This document shows positions 1 through 8,367 of a DNA stretch of 11,418 bases, one piece after another (the stretch's first letter is position 1; each line of letters starts with the position of its first letter). The notes under the pieces are model-generated. The model was given only the letters and a program-made list of their open reading frames with translations. It made no database searches and was not told the DNA's origin. Origin of the DNA: an uncultured Allomuricauda sp. (lineage in GTDB: Bacteria > Bacteroidota > Bacteroidia > Flavobacteriales > Flavobacteriaceae); assembly GCA_937911965.1 (NCBI GenBank), contig CALDPL010000156.1, positions 1 to 11,418 of the forward strand. Reading direction: 5' to 3'. The translations under genes and the position numbers were made by a program.

Positions 1-64
1 AAAGGGGATGACTGCTTTCCTCCCATCCACTGAAGATGGATGGGTTTCCGCAGTATATTTATGA
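1..64 (+). CDS. possible C-terminal end of an upstream gene (partial)
   Basis: Frame 2 is open from the window edge to a TGA at 62-64 and would end in ...GWVSAVYL. Its stop overlaps an ATG at 61 as ATGA, the usual arrangement of translationally coupled neighbours. Frame 1 is also open, to a TGA at 31-33, so the frame cannot be fixed from twenty codons. No family can be named. The ATGA overlap is the only real support that a gene of this strand precedes the lipoprotein. Confidence 0.3.
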   Translation, partial: KGMTAFLPSTEDGWVSAVYL

Positions 65-783
65 ACCGACCTATGGAAGCTTTGAAGACCTTATATCGAT
101 ATTTGGCTGTTTTGGCGGTAGTGCCGATCTTATCCTGTGGAGGAAGCGGCGGGGACGATTCCCCTGATCCGGTGGTCCCTGCGCCCATGGTGGCCAGTCT
201 GCTCCTGCCCGCAAACAACGAACTGTGCACTGAGGGCATTTTGGTGTCCGATACCCACAGCCTAATTAATTTTCAATGGGAGCCCTCCCAACACACGGAC
301 TCTTATACCCTATACCTGAAAAATTTGCAAACGGGAACCGAAAGTTCCAATTCCACCACCGCCACCGAGATTGAATTGACCCTGGAGAGGGGCATGCCCT
401 ATTCCTGGTACGTGGTATCCAAGACCGAGGGCAGCACTGAAACGGCGAGTAGCGGTACCTGGCGTTTGTACAATGCCGGTCCCCCCAATACAAACTACGC
501 CCCCTTTCCCCCTCACGACCCCCAACCAAAAATGGGAGCGACGGTGGCCCCGGGTCAATTGGAACTCAACTGGGAGAGTCTGGACCTGGACGGGGACACC
601 CTGTCCCATACCCTATATCTGGATACGGTCAATCCCCCGTCCACGAACCTTGGGGGGACCCAGGAGCAAAGTTTTACGGTCCAGGTAGATTCGGATACGG
701 TCTACTATTGGCAGGTAGTCTGCAAGGACAGTGCGGGCAATGTCAGCGAATCCGGGATATTTGAATTTAGGACAAACCTCTAA
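61..783 (+). CDS. lipoprotein with two fibronectin type III-like domains
   Basis: A 240-residue exported protein. Residues 1-26 form a lipoprotein signal: a short basic stretch, a hydrophobic core (LAVLAVVPILSC) and a cysteine at 26, followed by a Gly/Ser/Asp-rich linker (GGSGGDDSPDP). Two tandem beta-sandwich repeats follow, about residues 38-138 and 145-240. Each has a Tyr-x-Leu-Tyr-Leu strand and a Trp-x-Val-Val strand (YSWYVVSK, YYWQVVCKD), ending in WRLY or FEFRT, which is the pattern of FN3-like domains. No enzymatic domain is visible; a role in surface binding or adhesion is inference only. I chose the ATG at 61 because it overlaps a preceding open frame as ATGA. ATG codons at 40 and 73 are also in frame, and 73 would give a tighter signal peptide. 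It converges on purU with a 5-bp gap. Confidence 0.8.
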   Translation: MNRPMEALKTLYRYLAVLAVVPILSCGGSGGDDSPDPVVPAPMVASLLLPANNELCTEGILVSDTHSLINFQWEPSQHTDSYTLYLKNLQTGTESSNSTTATEIELTLERGMPYSWYVVSKTEGSTETASSGTWRLYNAGPPNTNYAPFPPHDPQPKMGATVAPGQLELNWESLDLDGDTLSHTLYLDTVNPPSTNLGGTQEQSFTVQVDSDTVYYWQVVCKDSAGNVSESGIFEFRTNL

Positions 784-788
784 ACCGT

Positions 789-1637
789 TTAGCTAAAGAT
801 GACCGTCTTGTTGTTGTAGACCATGGTTTTTCGGGCCAAGTGAAGCCGAACGGCCCGGGAAAGAACAATCCGTTCCAGGTCCCTTCCCTTGGCGATAAAG
901 TCCGCAATGGAATGGGAGTGGGATACGGTGGTGACATCCTGTTCGATAATGGGTCCCGCATCCAATTGGGCCGTCACGTAATGGCTGGTGGCCCCAATGA
1001 TCTTCACCCCCCGTTCAAAGGCAGCGTGATAGGGCTTCGCCCCCATAAAGGCAGGGAGGAAGGAATGGTGGATGTTGATGATCTTATTGGGGTACCTATC
1101 GATGATTGGTGGGGAGATGATTTGCATATAACGGGCCAATACCACAAAATCCACCCTATGGGCCTTCAACAGATCCAGCTGGGCCTGTTCAATGCCCTCA
1201 CGGTCATTGCCCTCCATCGGCAGATGGTAAAAGGGAATCCCGAATTGTCGTGCCACGTATTCCAGATCCCCATGGTTGCTGAGAATAAAGGGAATCTCCA
1301 CCTGCATCTCCCCGGCTTGAAATCGGCTCAGAAGGTCATATAGGCAGTGATTGTACTTTGAAACAAAAATGGCCATCCTGGGGATATGCCCATCGGTATG
1401 CACCGCCCATTCGATCCCAAAGTCCGATGCCAATTCCTTTTCAAATTCCGCTTTGAAGCCTTCGAGGTCAAGCGGACTTTGGAACTCGCCTTCGAGGCGC
1501 ATAAAGAAGACGCCGGCCTGTTTGTCCACATGTTGGTCCAAATAGACGATGTTCCCTTCATGCCCATGGACAAAGGTGGTTACGAAACGAATGATTCCCG
1601 GGCGATCGGGACAATGGATCAGGATGGTGAGTTTCAT
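789..1637 (-). CDS. purU: formyltetrahydrofolate deformylase PurU
   Basis: This 282-residue enzyme hydrolyses 10-formyltetrahydrofolate to tetrahydrofolate and formate in the cytoplasm. It balances the one-carbon pool and can feed formate to PurT. The N-terminal ~80 residues are an ACT domain (ILIHCPDRPGII). The rest is a formyltransferase-fold domain with ILSNH at 118-122, FYHLP at 136-140, the catalytic stretch NIHHSFLPAF starting at Asn188, and LDAGPI with Asp226. Asn188, His190 and Asp226 correspond to the Asn/His/Asp triad of glycinamide ribonucleotide transformylase. Length is normal for PurU. It is divergent from the IcmF gene, with about 140 bp between the two starts, and stands alone rather than in a purine operon. 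No Shine-Dalgarno sequence is evident, which is usual in this phylum. Confidence 0.96.
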   Translation of the reverse strand: MKLTILIHCPDRPGIIRFVTTFVHGHEGNIVYLDQHVDKQAGVFFMRLEGEFQSPLDLEGFKAEFEKELASDFGIEWAVHTDGHIPRMAIFVSKYNHCLYDLLSRFQAGEMQVEIPFILSNHGDLEYVARQFGIPFYHLPMEGNDREGIEQAQLDLLKAHRVDFVVLARYMQIISPPIIDRYPNKIINIHHSFLPAFMGAKPYHAAFERGVKIIGATSHYVTAQLDAGPIIEQDVTTVSHSHSIADFIAKGRDLERIVLSRAVRLHLARKTMVYNNKTVIFS

Positions 1638-1777
1638 AATGCAAAATTCCAGGTAAAATTAGGCTATGGGAACAGGGAAGTCCAGCCGCCCACCATTTTT
1701 TGTAAAATCCGAATCAAAATCATTTATATCTTGCATTTTCCGTAAATTGCAGGCTTAAATAAGCACTCTTATTGCCG
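1638..1777. promoter_or_regulatory. divergent intergenic region between purU and icmF
   Basis: This 140-bp AT-rich gap must hold the promoters of both genes. For icmF, the best candidate is TATCTTG at 1727-1733, a shortened TAnnTTTG-like box, with a TTG at 1700-1702 about 24 bp upstream, near the spacing of a Bacteroidetes -33/-7 promoter. For purU, CAAAATCA at 1715-1722 reads on the minus strand as TGATTTTG, one mismatch from TAnnTTTG, and would give a leader of roughly 70 nt. Both are weak matches, and I see no clear operator repeat or riboswitch-like folding. Confidence 0.35.
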
Positions 1778-4700
1778 ATGGAACAAACTGCGCCCTATGC
1801 CCCCAAGAACAAGATCAGGATCGTTACCGCGGCTTCCCTCTTCGACGGTCATGATGCCGCCATAAACATCATGCGAAGAATTCTTCAAGCCACCGGGGCC
1901 GAGGTGATCCATCTGGGGCATGATAGAAGTGTGGCCGAGGTGGTGGACTGTGCCATTGCCGAGGACGTTCAGGCCATTGCCATGACCTCGTACCAAGGGG
2001 GGCACAATGAGTATTTCAGGTATATGCATGACCTGTTGCAAGAGCGAGGCGCGGGCCATATCAAAATATTCGGCGGAGGGGGCGGGGTCATCCTTCCCCA
2101 GGAGATCAAGGCCCTGATGGGCCACGGGATCGAAAAGATCTATACCCCGGACGACGGCCGGGAATTGGGCCTGCAAGGGATGATCAACGACCTGATGGAA
2201 CGCAGCGATCGGCCGGTCCCCGATTTGCACATCCCCAAAGGAAGGGATTTGGTGTCCCTGTTGGGGGAAAAGCATGCCGGGACCATTGCACGCCTGATAT
2301 CCTTGGCAGAAAACCGCCCCGAACAATTTGAGGAATTTCAAAAGCAGATCGACAGTGCACAGGGCCGAGTTCCTGTTTTGGGCATAACGGGTACCGGAGG
2401 TGCGGGCAAATCCAGTTTGGTGGACGAATTGGTCCGCAGGTTCCTGGTCGATTTCCCCGACAAGCATTTGGGCATCATTTCGGTGGACCCCTCCAAAAGA
2501 AAGACCGGGGGTGCCCTTCTCGGCGATAGGATCCGAATGAACGCCATTGACGATCCCAGGGTCTATATGCGCTCCCTGGCCACAAGGCAGTCCAACCTGG
2601 CCCTTTCCAAACATGTGTCCCAGGCCGTACAGATCCTAAAAGCGGCCCATTATGACCTGATCATCCTGGAAACCTCCGGGATTGGACAATCCGATACCGA
2701 GATTGTGGAACATTCCGATGTTTCCCTTTATGTCATGACCCCTGAATTCGGTGCTGCCAGTCAATTGGAGAAAATTGACATGTTGGATTTTGCGGATCTT
2801 GTGGCCATCAACAAATTTGACAAACGCGGGGCCTTGGATGCCCTTCGGGATGTGAAAAAGCAGTACGTCAGAAATCACGGCCTATGGAATGCCAAGGAAG
2901 GGGAACTGCCCATTTTTGGAACGATTGCATCCCAGTTCAACGATCCGGGGATGAACAGGCTCTACAACCAGATCATGGAAACCCTGGTGGAGAAAACCGG
3001 GGCCGCACTGAACCCGCCCCATGGACCTGATCCGGAAGTGGACGGGAAGGTCCAGGTCATACCCCCTTCGCGCACCCGCTACCTCTCTGAAATTGCGGAG
3101 AGCAATCGGTCCTATGATGTAAAGGGCAGGGAGCAGGCGGATATCGCCCAGAACCTGTACGGCATCTTTGTGGCCCTATCCGTCCATTTAGGTCTGGACC
3201 CCGTGGAAGCGGAAGGGTCGCTTTTGGGGCCAAAGGGACTCAGGGACGAGATAATACAGGCCCTTTTGGCCAAGGGGGACCTAGGGGAACTGCCCGGCTT
3301 GTTGGCGAAGGAATTCGACAGACAGTTTGCGCGTTTGCATTCCCCGCATTGGAAAAGTCTGATCCAGTGGAGGGAACTTCGTTCCAGATACCGGGCGGAC
3401 ACCTATCATTTCAAGGTAAGGGGCAGGGATATCGGGATACAGACCCATACCGAGTCCCTCTCCCATAGCCGGATTCCCAAGATCGCCCTTCCAAAATACA
3501 AGGCTTGGGGGGAGATCCTCCAATGGACCATGCAGGAGAATGTTCCGGGATCCTTTCCCTTTACAGCGGGCCTGTACCCCTTCAAAAGGGAAGGGGAGGA
3601 CCCCACCCGGATGTTTGCCGGGGAGGGCGGGCCCGAACGGACCAACAGGCGGTTTCATTATGTAAGCCTTGACATGCCGGCCAAAAGACTTTCCACGGCC
3701 TTTGATTCGGTCACCCTCTATGGGAACGATCCGGACCACCGCCCCGACATCCATGGAAAAATTGGGAATGCCGGGGTTTCCGTCTGTTGTTTGGACGATG
3801 CCAAGAAACTCTATTCGGGATTCGATCTTAGCGATCCCATGTGCTCGGTGAGCATGACCATCAATGGGCCGGCACCCATGCTCTTGGCTTTTTTCATGAA
3901 TGCGGCCATCGATCAAAACTGTGAAAAATACATCCGGGAGCAAGGCCTTGAACAGCAGGTCCGGGCCAAGGTGAAGGCCATTTTCAAGAAGAAGGGGGTG
4001 CAGGCACCCCAATATTACGGGGAACTCCCCAATGGAAACGATGGTTTGGGGTTGATGCTGTTGGGCGTCAGTGGGGACCAGGTGCTTCCAAAGGAGGTGT
4101 ACCAAAAGATCAGGACAGAGACCCTGGGCCAGGTCCGGGGCACGGTACAGGCGGATATCCTTAAGGAGGACCAGGCGCAGAACACCTGCATTTTCTCCAC
4201 GGAATTTGCCCTTAGGCTGATGGGGGACGTCCAGGAGTATTTCATTGAACACGGGGTCCGTAATTTTTATTCGGTTTCCATTTCAGGCTACCACATTGCC
4301 GAGGCCGGCGCAAATCCAATTACCCAATTGGCCTTTACCCTGGCCAACGGCTTCACCTATGTGGAATACTATCTGTCCCGGGGGATGGACATTGACCAAT
4401 TCGGTCCCAACCTCTCCTTTTTCTTCTCCAATGGGGTAGATCCCGAATACGCCGTCATCGGACGGGTCGCCCGAAGGATATGGGCCAAGGCACTTAGGGA
4501 CAAATACGGGGCCGCTGCACGGGCACAAATGTTGAAGTACCATATTCAGACCTCGGGCCGTAGCCTTCATGCCCAAGAATTGGACTTCAACGATATCCGG
4601 ACCACCCTTCAGGCCCTCTATGCCATTTATGACAATTGCAACTCCCTGCACACCAATGCCTATGACGAAGCCATTACCACCCCTACGGAGGAATCGGTCA

Positions 4701-5236
4701 GAAGGGCCATGGCCATTCAGTTGATCATCAACAAAGAGCTGGGGTTGGCCAAGAACGAAAACCCCCTTCAGGGATCCTTCATCATAGAGGAACTGACCGA
4801 TCTGGTGGAAGAGGCCGTATTGTTGGAGTTCGACAGGATCACGGAGCGGGGCGGGGTGCTCGGGGCCATGGAAACCATGTACCAACGGTCCAAGATCCAA
4901 GAAGAAAGCCTCCATTATGAGACCTTGAAGCATACCGGGGAGTATCCCATCATCGGTGTGAACACCTTTCTGAGCTCCAAGGGATCTCCCACCATCCTGC
5001 CCAAAGAGGTGATCCGGGCTACCGATGCGGAGAAGGAAAACCAGATCAAGACCTTGAAGGCCCTCCACGCAAGGGAGAAGGAACGTGGGGAAAGGGAATT
5101 AAGGGAAATGCAACAAACGGCCATTCAGGGGGGCAACATCTTCGAAAAACTGATGGAGGTGGCCAAGTACTGTTCCTTGGGACAGATCACATCGGCCCTG
5201 TTCCAGGTCGGCGGTCAATATAGAAGGAATATGTGA
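1778..5236 (+). CDS. icmF: fused isobutyryl-CoA mutase IcmF (B12-dependent mutase with built-in GTPase chaperone)
   Basis: A 1153-residue protein joining the three parts of an acyl-CoA mutase system. Residues ~12-145 are a cobalamin-binding domain with DGHDAA (His25 as likely cobalt ligand), [14 protein letters not shown] and FGGGGGVI. Residues ~198-410 are a MeaB-type GTPase with P-loop GTGGAGKS (205-212), [29 protein letters not shown] and NKFD (345-348). The remainder is the mutase TIM barrel ([31 protein letters not shown]). It interconverts isobutyryl-CoA and n-butyryl-CoA using adenosylcobalamin. Phe613 (in RMFAG) and Gln801 (in QAQNT) occupy the places of Tyr89 and Arg207 of methylmalonyl-CoA mutase, as in isobutyryl-CoA mutases; many automatic annotations would call it methylmalonyl-CoA mutase. 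I prefer the ATG at 1778 over an in-frame TTG at 1772. Its 3' end lies 6 bp from a convergent gene. Confidence 0.95.
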   Translation: MEQTAPYAPKNKIRIVTAASLFDGHDAAINIMRRILQATGAEVIHLGHDRSVAEVVDCAIAEDVQAIAMTSYQGGHNEYFRYMHDLLQERGAGHIKIFGGGGGVILPQEIKALMGHGIEKIYTPDDGRELGLQGMINDLMERSDRPVPDLHIPKGRDLVSLLGEKHAGTIARLISLAENRPEQFEEFQKQIDSAQGRVPVLGITGTGGAGKSSLVDELVRRFLVDFPDKHLGIISVDPSKRKTGGALLGDRIRMNAIDDPRVYMRSLATRQSNLALSKHVSQAVQILKAAHYDLIILETSGIGQSDTEIVEHSDVSLYVMTPEFGAASQLEKIDMLDFADLVAINKFDKRGALDALRDVKKQYVRNHGLWNAKEGELPIFGTIASQFNDPGMNRLYNQIMETLVEKTGAALNPPHGPDPEVDGKVQVIPPSRTRYLSEIAESNRSYDVKGREQADIAQNLYGIFVALSVHLGLDPVEAEGSLLGPKGLRDEIIQALLAKGDLGELPGLLAKEFDRQFARLHSPHWKSLIQWRELRSRYRADTYHFKVRGRDIGIQTHTESLSHSRIPKIALPKYKAWGEILQWTMQENVPGSFPFTAGLYPFKREGEDPTRMFAGEGGPERTNRRFHYVSLDMPAKRLSTAFDSVTLYGNDPDHRPDIHGKIGNAGVSVCCLDDAKKLYSGFDLSDPMCSVSMTINGPAPMLLAFFMNAAIDQNCEKYIREQGLEQQVRAKVKAIFKKKGVQAPQYYGELPNGNDGLGLMLLGVSGDQVLPKEVYQKIRTETLGQVRGTVQADILKEDQAQNTCIFSTEFALRLMGDVQEYFIEHGVRNFYSVSISGYHIAEAGANPITQLAFTLANGFTYVEYYLSRGMDIDQFGPNLSFFFSNGVDPEYAVIGRVARRIWAKALRDKYGAAARAQMLKYHIQTSGRSLHAQELDFNDIRTTLQALYAIYDNCNSLHTNAYDEAITTPTEESVRRAMAIQLIINKELGLAKNENPLQGSFIIEELTDLVEEAVLLEFDRITERGGVLGAMETMYQRSKIQEESLHYETLKHTGEYPIIGVNTFLSSKGSPTILPKEVIRATDAEKENQIKTLKALHAREKERGERELREMQQTAIQGGNIFEKLMEVAKYCSLGQITSALFQVGGQYRRNM

Positions 5237-5242
5237 CGGATC

Positions 5243-5644
5243 CTAATCGTGTCTGTTGATCAGGGACTTGCGCCACTTTTTAAAGGAAACCCTAAAAATC
5301 TTGATTTCCCTTCTGAGCAGGTTGAGGTATTCTTTTTCCTTGACCCCGTCCCGTTCCAGACCATTGCAATAGGAGAGGATGTTCCGGGTCATGATGTTCA
5401 CAAAGGTTAGGCTCCTCATACGCACCGAATGGGAATTGCTCAAGGCCGCCTGTTCCACTTCTTGGGTGATCAGGCTGGCATCGGTCCTCATGGACTGTGC
5501 AATGTCCCCCCGGAAACAGTCCATGTTCTGCATGGAAAGGAATTCCCGGTTCGGGGAAAAGTAGGATGCGACAGCTTCGCTCATTTCGAGTAGCGCCAAA
5601 GATCTCCGATAAACGGATAGGGAATTTAAGGAGTGTCTCTCCAT
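5243..5644 (-). CDS. 133-residue helical protein of unknown function
   Basis: I do not recognise a named family. The protein is predicted all-alpha by eye: amphipathic stretches at about 8-32, 43-70, 74-98 and 103-128, without long hydrophobic segments, signal peptide or cysteine motif. The layout resembles small four-helix bundle proteins. The C-terminal 30 residues are strongly basic (RREIKIFRVSFKKWRKS), which could suit nucleic-acid or membrane-surface contact, but nothing shows this directly. The frame is preferred over an overlapping 121-codon minus frame at 5292-5657 because the latter has the Pro/Gly/His-rich composition of a shadow frame. The gene converges on icmF with 6 bp between stops and is divergent from the lrp-type gene. 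No good promoter match was found upstream of its start. Confidence 0.7.
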   Translation of the reverse strand: MERHSLNSLSVYRRSLALLEMSEAVASYFSPNREFLSMQNMDCFRGDIAQSMRTDASLITQEVEQAALSNSHSVRMRSLTFVNIMTRNILSYCNGLERDGVKEKEYLNLLRREIKIFRVSFKKWRKSLINRHD

Positions 5645-5725
5645 TTTTCAAAAGCAATTTTCACCTATAAAATTACACAGCCTCATAAAATTCACGCTTT
5701 TTAATTTAAAGTATAAATAGTATTT

Positions 5726-5733
5726 TACCTTTG
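5726..5733 (+). promoter_or_regulatory. -7 promoter box (TACCTTTG) of the Lrp-type gene
   Basis: TACCTTTG matches the Bacteroidetes sigma-A -7 consensus TAnnTTTG at every fixed position. It lies 33 bp before the ATG at 5767, in a very AT-rich stretch, giving an expected leader of roughly 25-30 nt. No TTG -33 element stands at the usual distance upstream, only TTTTTAA-type sequence, so the promoter may be weak or assisted. Lrp-family genes are often self-regulated, but I cannot pick out a convincing inverted operator here. Confidence 0.55.
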
Positions 5734-5766
5734 AATGTAAATATTTAGCTATAATTTTCCTTGTAT

Positions 5767-6219
5767 ATGAAAATAGATGATCTAAACTGGCAAATCCTCG
5801 GCCACCTTCAACGGAACGCGAGGGAATCCTTTGCCCATATTGGGCGAAAGGTCGGCCTTACCCCTCCTGCGGTAGCGGAGCGGGTGAAGAAGATGGAGGA
5901 CCTGGGAATCATAGAGGGGTACGGGACCAAGATCTCCTATGTGCTCACCGGCCACCAATTGAACGCGATCATAATGCTTCGCGCCTTTATGGGAAAGCTC
6001 AAACCCTTTTTGGAAAAGGTAAAATCCTATCCCGAGGTGGTGAACTGTTACCGGATAACGGGCAACGAGAACATCATTATGGAAGTGATCTTGAGAGATC
6101 AGGGCCATTTGGAAAAGTTCATCGATGAATTGATCATCTACGGGGAATGCCGTACCCATATTGTCCTGTCCAATGTGGTTTCGGAGGCTCCGATCGGAAA
6201 GGGAAGGACCATACAATAA
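5767..6219 (+). CDS. Lrp/AsnC-family transcriptional regulator
   Basis: A 150-residue DNA-binding regulator of the feast/famine family, which respond to amino acids or related metabolites. The N-terminal helix-turn-helix spans about residues 3-52 (LNWQILGHLQRNARESFAHI, then GLTPPAVAERVKKMEDLGII). The C-terminal RAM/effector domain spans about 62-140, with the beta strand NAIIMLRAF, the HLEKF helix and the closing strand HIVLSNVV. Length is normal. The ATG at 5767 is preferred to an in-frame TTG at 5761 because the protein then begins MKIDDLNWQIL, the typical family start. It has its own -7 box and is followed on the same strand, after 68 bp, by the hydrolase-like gene. The icmF gene is one gene away, so control of branched-chain acyl-CoA metabolism is conceivable, but the ligand and targets are not shown by the sequence. 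Confidence 0.93.
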   Translation: MKIDDLNWQILGHLQRNARESFAHIGRKVGLTPPAVAERVKKMEDLGIIEGYGTKISYVLTGHQLNAIIMLRAFMGKLKPFLEKVKSYPEVVNCYRITGNENIIMEVILRDQGHLEKFIDELIIYGECRTHIVLSNVVSEAPIGKGRTIQ

Positions 6220-6287
6220 AAACCCTTAATTTTAAAGGGGCAAGTCCGAGCTTTAAAGCGGCTTTCCCAAAAAGTGATGCCACAACT

Positions 6288-7700
6288 ATGAAAAGAATTT
6301 TGCTCATTGCCGTTTTCTGCTGTATCGGGACCCTGGTACGGGCACAACAATTGGTCCTCAAAAAAGGGGAGATTATGGACTCACTTCCCATTCGGGATAC
6401 GATCTACAATGGGTTTTCCCTTTATTTGCCCGGCAGTTTTGACCTGGAGAAAAAATGGCCTTTATTGATGGTCCTCGACCTCAAGGGAAGGACAAGACAA
6501 GCCCTGTCCATGTTTGTGCAGGCCGCGGAAGAAAAGGGTTATGTATTGATGTCCCCAAGGATTTCGGACAGCCTCTCGGTAACCGACAACATGATCAAGG
6601 TCGGGGAATCCCTGGATCGGGCCATGGCGATTCTCCCCATACAGGGGAACAGGGTCTATGCGGCCGGGGAGGGGCTAAGTGGCCGCTTTACCAGTTTGCT
6701 CCCCACTTTTTTCAAGGAGGTCCAAGGGGTGGTGTCCATTGGTGCGAACCTGGCCAATCTGGAAGTGCTCGATAGAAACCGACCCTTTCATTTCATTGCG
6801 ATCGTAAGCAAGGGGGACCATGACTATACCACTTTGTTGATGGATGCCAAATTTTTGAATACCTTGGGATTCCCGAACCAGATCTTGCTTCATGACGGTT
6901 CCGGGGACTGGCCCAGAACAAGCTATCTCGAGAAGGCCCTTCAGTTGTTCGACCTTTCCGCCATGGGCAGGAATCTAATTCCGAAGGACCCCTCCTTTGT
7001 GGCCAGGGCCTATCGAGAGGACCTGGCCAAGTTGGACCAACTCAAAAACAAGGGGGATCTTTTGGGAATGGATCAATATATGGGGGAAATGATGTCCGTT
7101 TATCGGGTCCATAGGGACACGGATTCCCTGCGCAAGGCCAAACGGGAACTGGGAAGGGACAAACGGTTCAGGGCCATGGAAAGAATCCAGGATACAATAA
7201 GGGCAATGGAAACCCTAATGCGACAGGACTACCGCTACGCCATGGAGGAGGATGTACTTGCCCACAATTTCAACAATTTAGGCTGGTGGAACCATCAGAT
7301 GGGACTGATCGACAACTATATAAAAGGGACCGATCCCTATGAAAGACAAATGGGCAAACGCTTGAAGGGCTTTGTCAACGCCCTGGCCGAGGACCATATC
7401 GACCTGGTCCAAAGCGAGGCATCGATTGACGAGGATGCCCTGGCATTCCTCTATATGGCCAAGACCATTCTGGAACCGGACAATTTTGAATATTACTTGA
7501 AGACCATTGCCCTGTCCTCCAAAAATGAGGATTACGGCACCGCCCTGTTCTATTTGGAGGAGGCCTTCAAAAGGGGTTTTGAAGACAGCGATAGGCTCAA
7601 CGGCCTGGAGGGCACTGCCCTGTTGAGGATAAGACCTGAATTCAACGAATTGGTATCCAAATATCTGGGCGTATCACGCTATGGGATACAAGGGAATTGA
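6288..7700 (+). CDS. secreted alpha/beta-hydrolase-like protein, probably inactive, with C-terminal TPR-like region
   Basis: A 470-residue exported protein. Residues 1-19 are a signal peptide ending VRA, with mature start QQ. Residues ~25-230 resemble the PHB-depolymerase/esterase type of alpha/beta hydrolase: FSLYLPGSFDLEKKWPLLMV, the VYAAG strand leading to the nucleophile elbow, and a DGSGDWP loop near the usual histidine. Active relatives have G-x-S-x-G and GGHDWP at these places. Here they read GEGLSG (127-132, Ser replaced by Gly129 in the direct alignment) and GSGDWP (204-209, His replaced by Gly206). Residues ~250-470 are helical; the end (ALFYLEEAFKRGFEDSDRL, then ALLRIRPEFNEL) looks like a TPR-like repeat. 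The open frame extends upstream to 6147 inside lrp, but the ATG at 6288 gives a proper signal peptide. The gene lies between lrp and a DUF1684 lipoprotein, probably as one transcript. Substrate and role are unknown. Confidence 0.82.
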   Translation: MKRILLIAVFCCIGTLVRAQQLVLKKGEIMDSLPIRDTIYNGFSLYLPGSFDLEKKWPLLMVLDLKGRTRQALSMFVQAAEEKGYVLMSPRISDSLSVTDNMIKVGESLDRAMAILPIQGNRVYAAGEGLSGRFTSLLPTFFKEVQGVVSIGANLANLEVLDRNRPFHFIAIVSKGDHDYTTLLMDAKFLNTLGFPNQILLHDGSGDWPRTSYLEKALQLFDLSAMGRNLIPKDPSFVARAYREDLAKLDQLKNKGDLLGMDQYMGEMMSVYRVHRDTDSLRKAKRELGRDKRFRAMERIQDTIRAMETLMRQDYRYAMEEDVLAHNFNNLGWWNHQMGLIDNYIKGTDPYERQMGKRLKGFVNALAEDHIDLVQSEASIDEDALAFLYMAKTILEPDNFEYYLKTIALSSKNEDYGTALFYLEEAFKRGFEDSDRLNGLEGTALLRIRPEFNELVSKYLGVSRYGIQGN

Positions 7701-7719
7701 ATTTCGTAAATTTGTACAA

Positions 7720-8361
7720 ATGCACCCCATGAAATACTTCGCACCGGTTCTTATGTTATTGCTGATGGCCTGTGGCCAGGGCAAGAAATACCATCCCCAA
7801 GGGACGGAACTCCCGGACTCCCCTTTATTGGCCGATATTATAAGATTCCAACAGGAATTGGACGAAAGCTTCCGGGACCCCGAGACCTCGCCCTTGCCCG
7901 ATAGGTTCCGGAAGGACTTTGAGGGCCTGGACTTTTTTGAGGCCGATACGACCTATGTGGTCAAGGCACGATTCGAAAGGACCCCGGAGGCCAAGCCTTT
8001 TTTTATGCCCACGACCACAGATAGAAAGACTTGGGAAGTGGTCTATGGAATTGCCCATTTCACCCTCGACGGCAGCCAGTACCAATTGGAGGTGTACCAA
8101 AGCCTGGACCTTATCGACCAGGAGGAGTTCAGGGATTATCTCTTCCTTCCATTTTTGGATGGGACCAATGGGTTGGAAACCTATGGAGGGGGGCGTTATA
8201 TCGACCTGAGCATTCCAAAGGGGGATACCCTGATCATCGACTTCAACAAGGCCTATAATCCCTATTGCGTATACGACAAAAAATACTCCTGCCCCTTGGT
8301 GCCCCGGCAAAACTATTTGAGGACCGAGGTGAGGGCAGGAGTGAAGGATTTCAATCCTTGA
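7720..8361 (+). CDS. DUF1684 family lipoprotein
   Basis: A 213-residue protein with a short lipoprotein signal (LMLLLMAC, Cys18 from this start) and a DUF1684 domain over the rest. The family signature is clear in the second half: FLDGTNGLETYGGGRYIDL, IIDFNKAYNPYCVYDKKYSC and CPLVPRQNYL, then an AGVKDF end. The conserved Cys pair (PYC...YSC) and the Tyr/Asn-rich patches suggest a structured pocket; the biochemical function of DUF1684 is not known to me. Possible starts are 7720 (MHPMKYF) and 7729 (MKYF); an in-frame ATG at 7681 lies inside the preceding gene and would spoil the signal peptide. It follows the hydrolase-like gene by 19 bp and converges on the porin gene with 6 bp between stops and no terminator. 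Confidence 0.88.
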   Translation: MHPMKYFAPVLMLLLMACGQGKKYHPQGTELPDSPLLADIIRFQQELDESFRDPETSPLPDRFRKDFEGLDFFEADTTYVVKARFERTPEAKPFFMPTTTDRKTWEVVYGIAHFTLDGSQYQLEVYQSLDLIDQEEFRDYLFLPFLDGTNGLETYGGGRYIDLSIPKGDTLIIDFNKAYNPYCVYDKKYSCPLVPRQNYLRTEVRAGVKDFNP

Positions 8362-8367
8362 CCGATT

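Noticed and set aside
1772..1777. TTG start for icmF six bases upstream of the ATG
   Set aside because: The ATG at 1778 gives a normal IcmF N-terminus, and there is no ribosome-binding sequence favouring TTG. The same reasoning applies to TTG 5761 for the Lrp-type gene.
3281..4252. A 323-codon minus-strand frame within icmF (also 1769-2614 and 4283-5068)
   Set aside because: These are antisense to clearly conserved parts of the mutase and GTPase; long reverse frames are expected in GC-richer genes with biased third positions. No recognisable domain.
6250..6259. GCTTTAAAGC palindrome between lrp and the hydrolase-like gene, as an Lrp operator
   Set aside because: Ten bp of symmetry without a second copy near the lrp promoter is too little; Lrp sites are longer and usually clustered.
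6147..6287. Upstream extension of the hydrolase-like gene into the lrp gene
   Set aside because: The extension overlaps conserved lrp sequence in another frame, and it would bury the signal peptide beginning at 6288.
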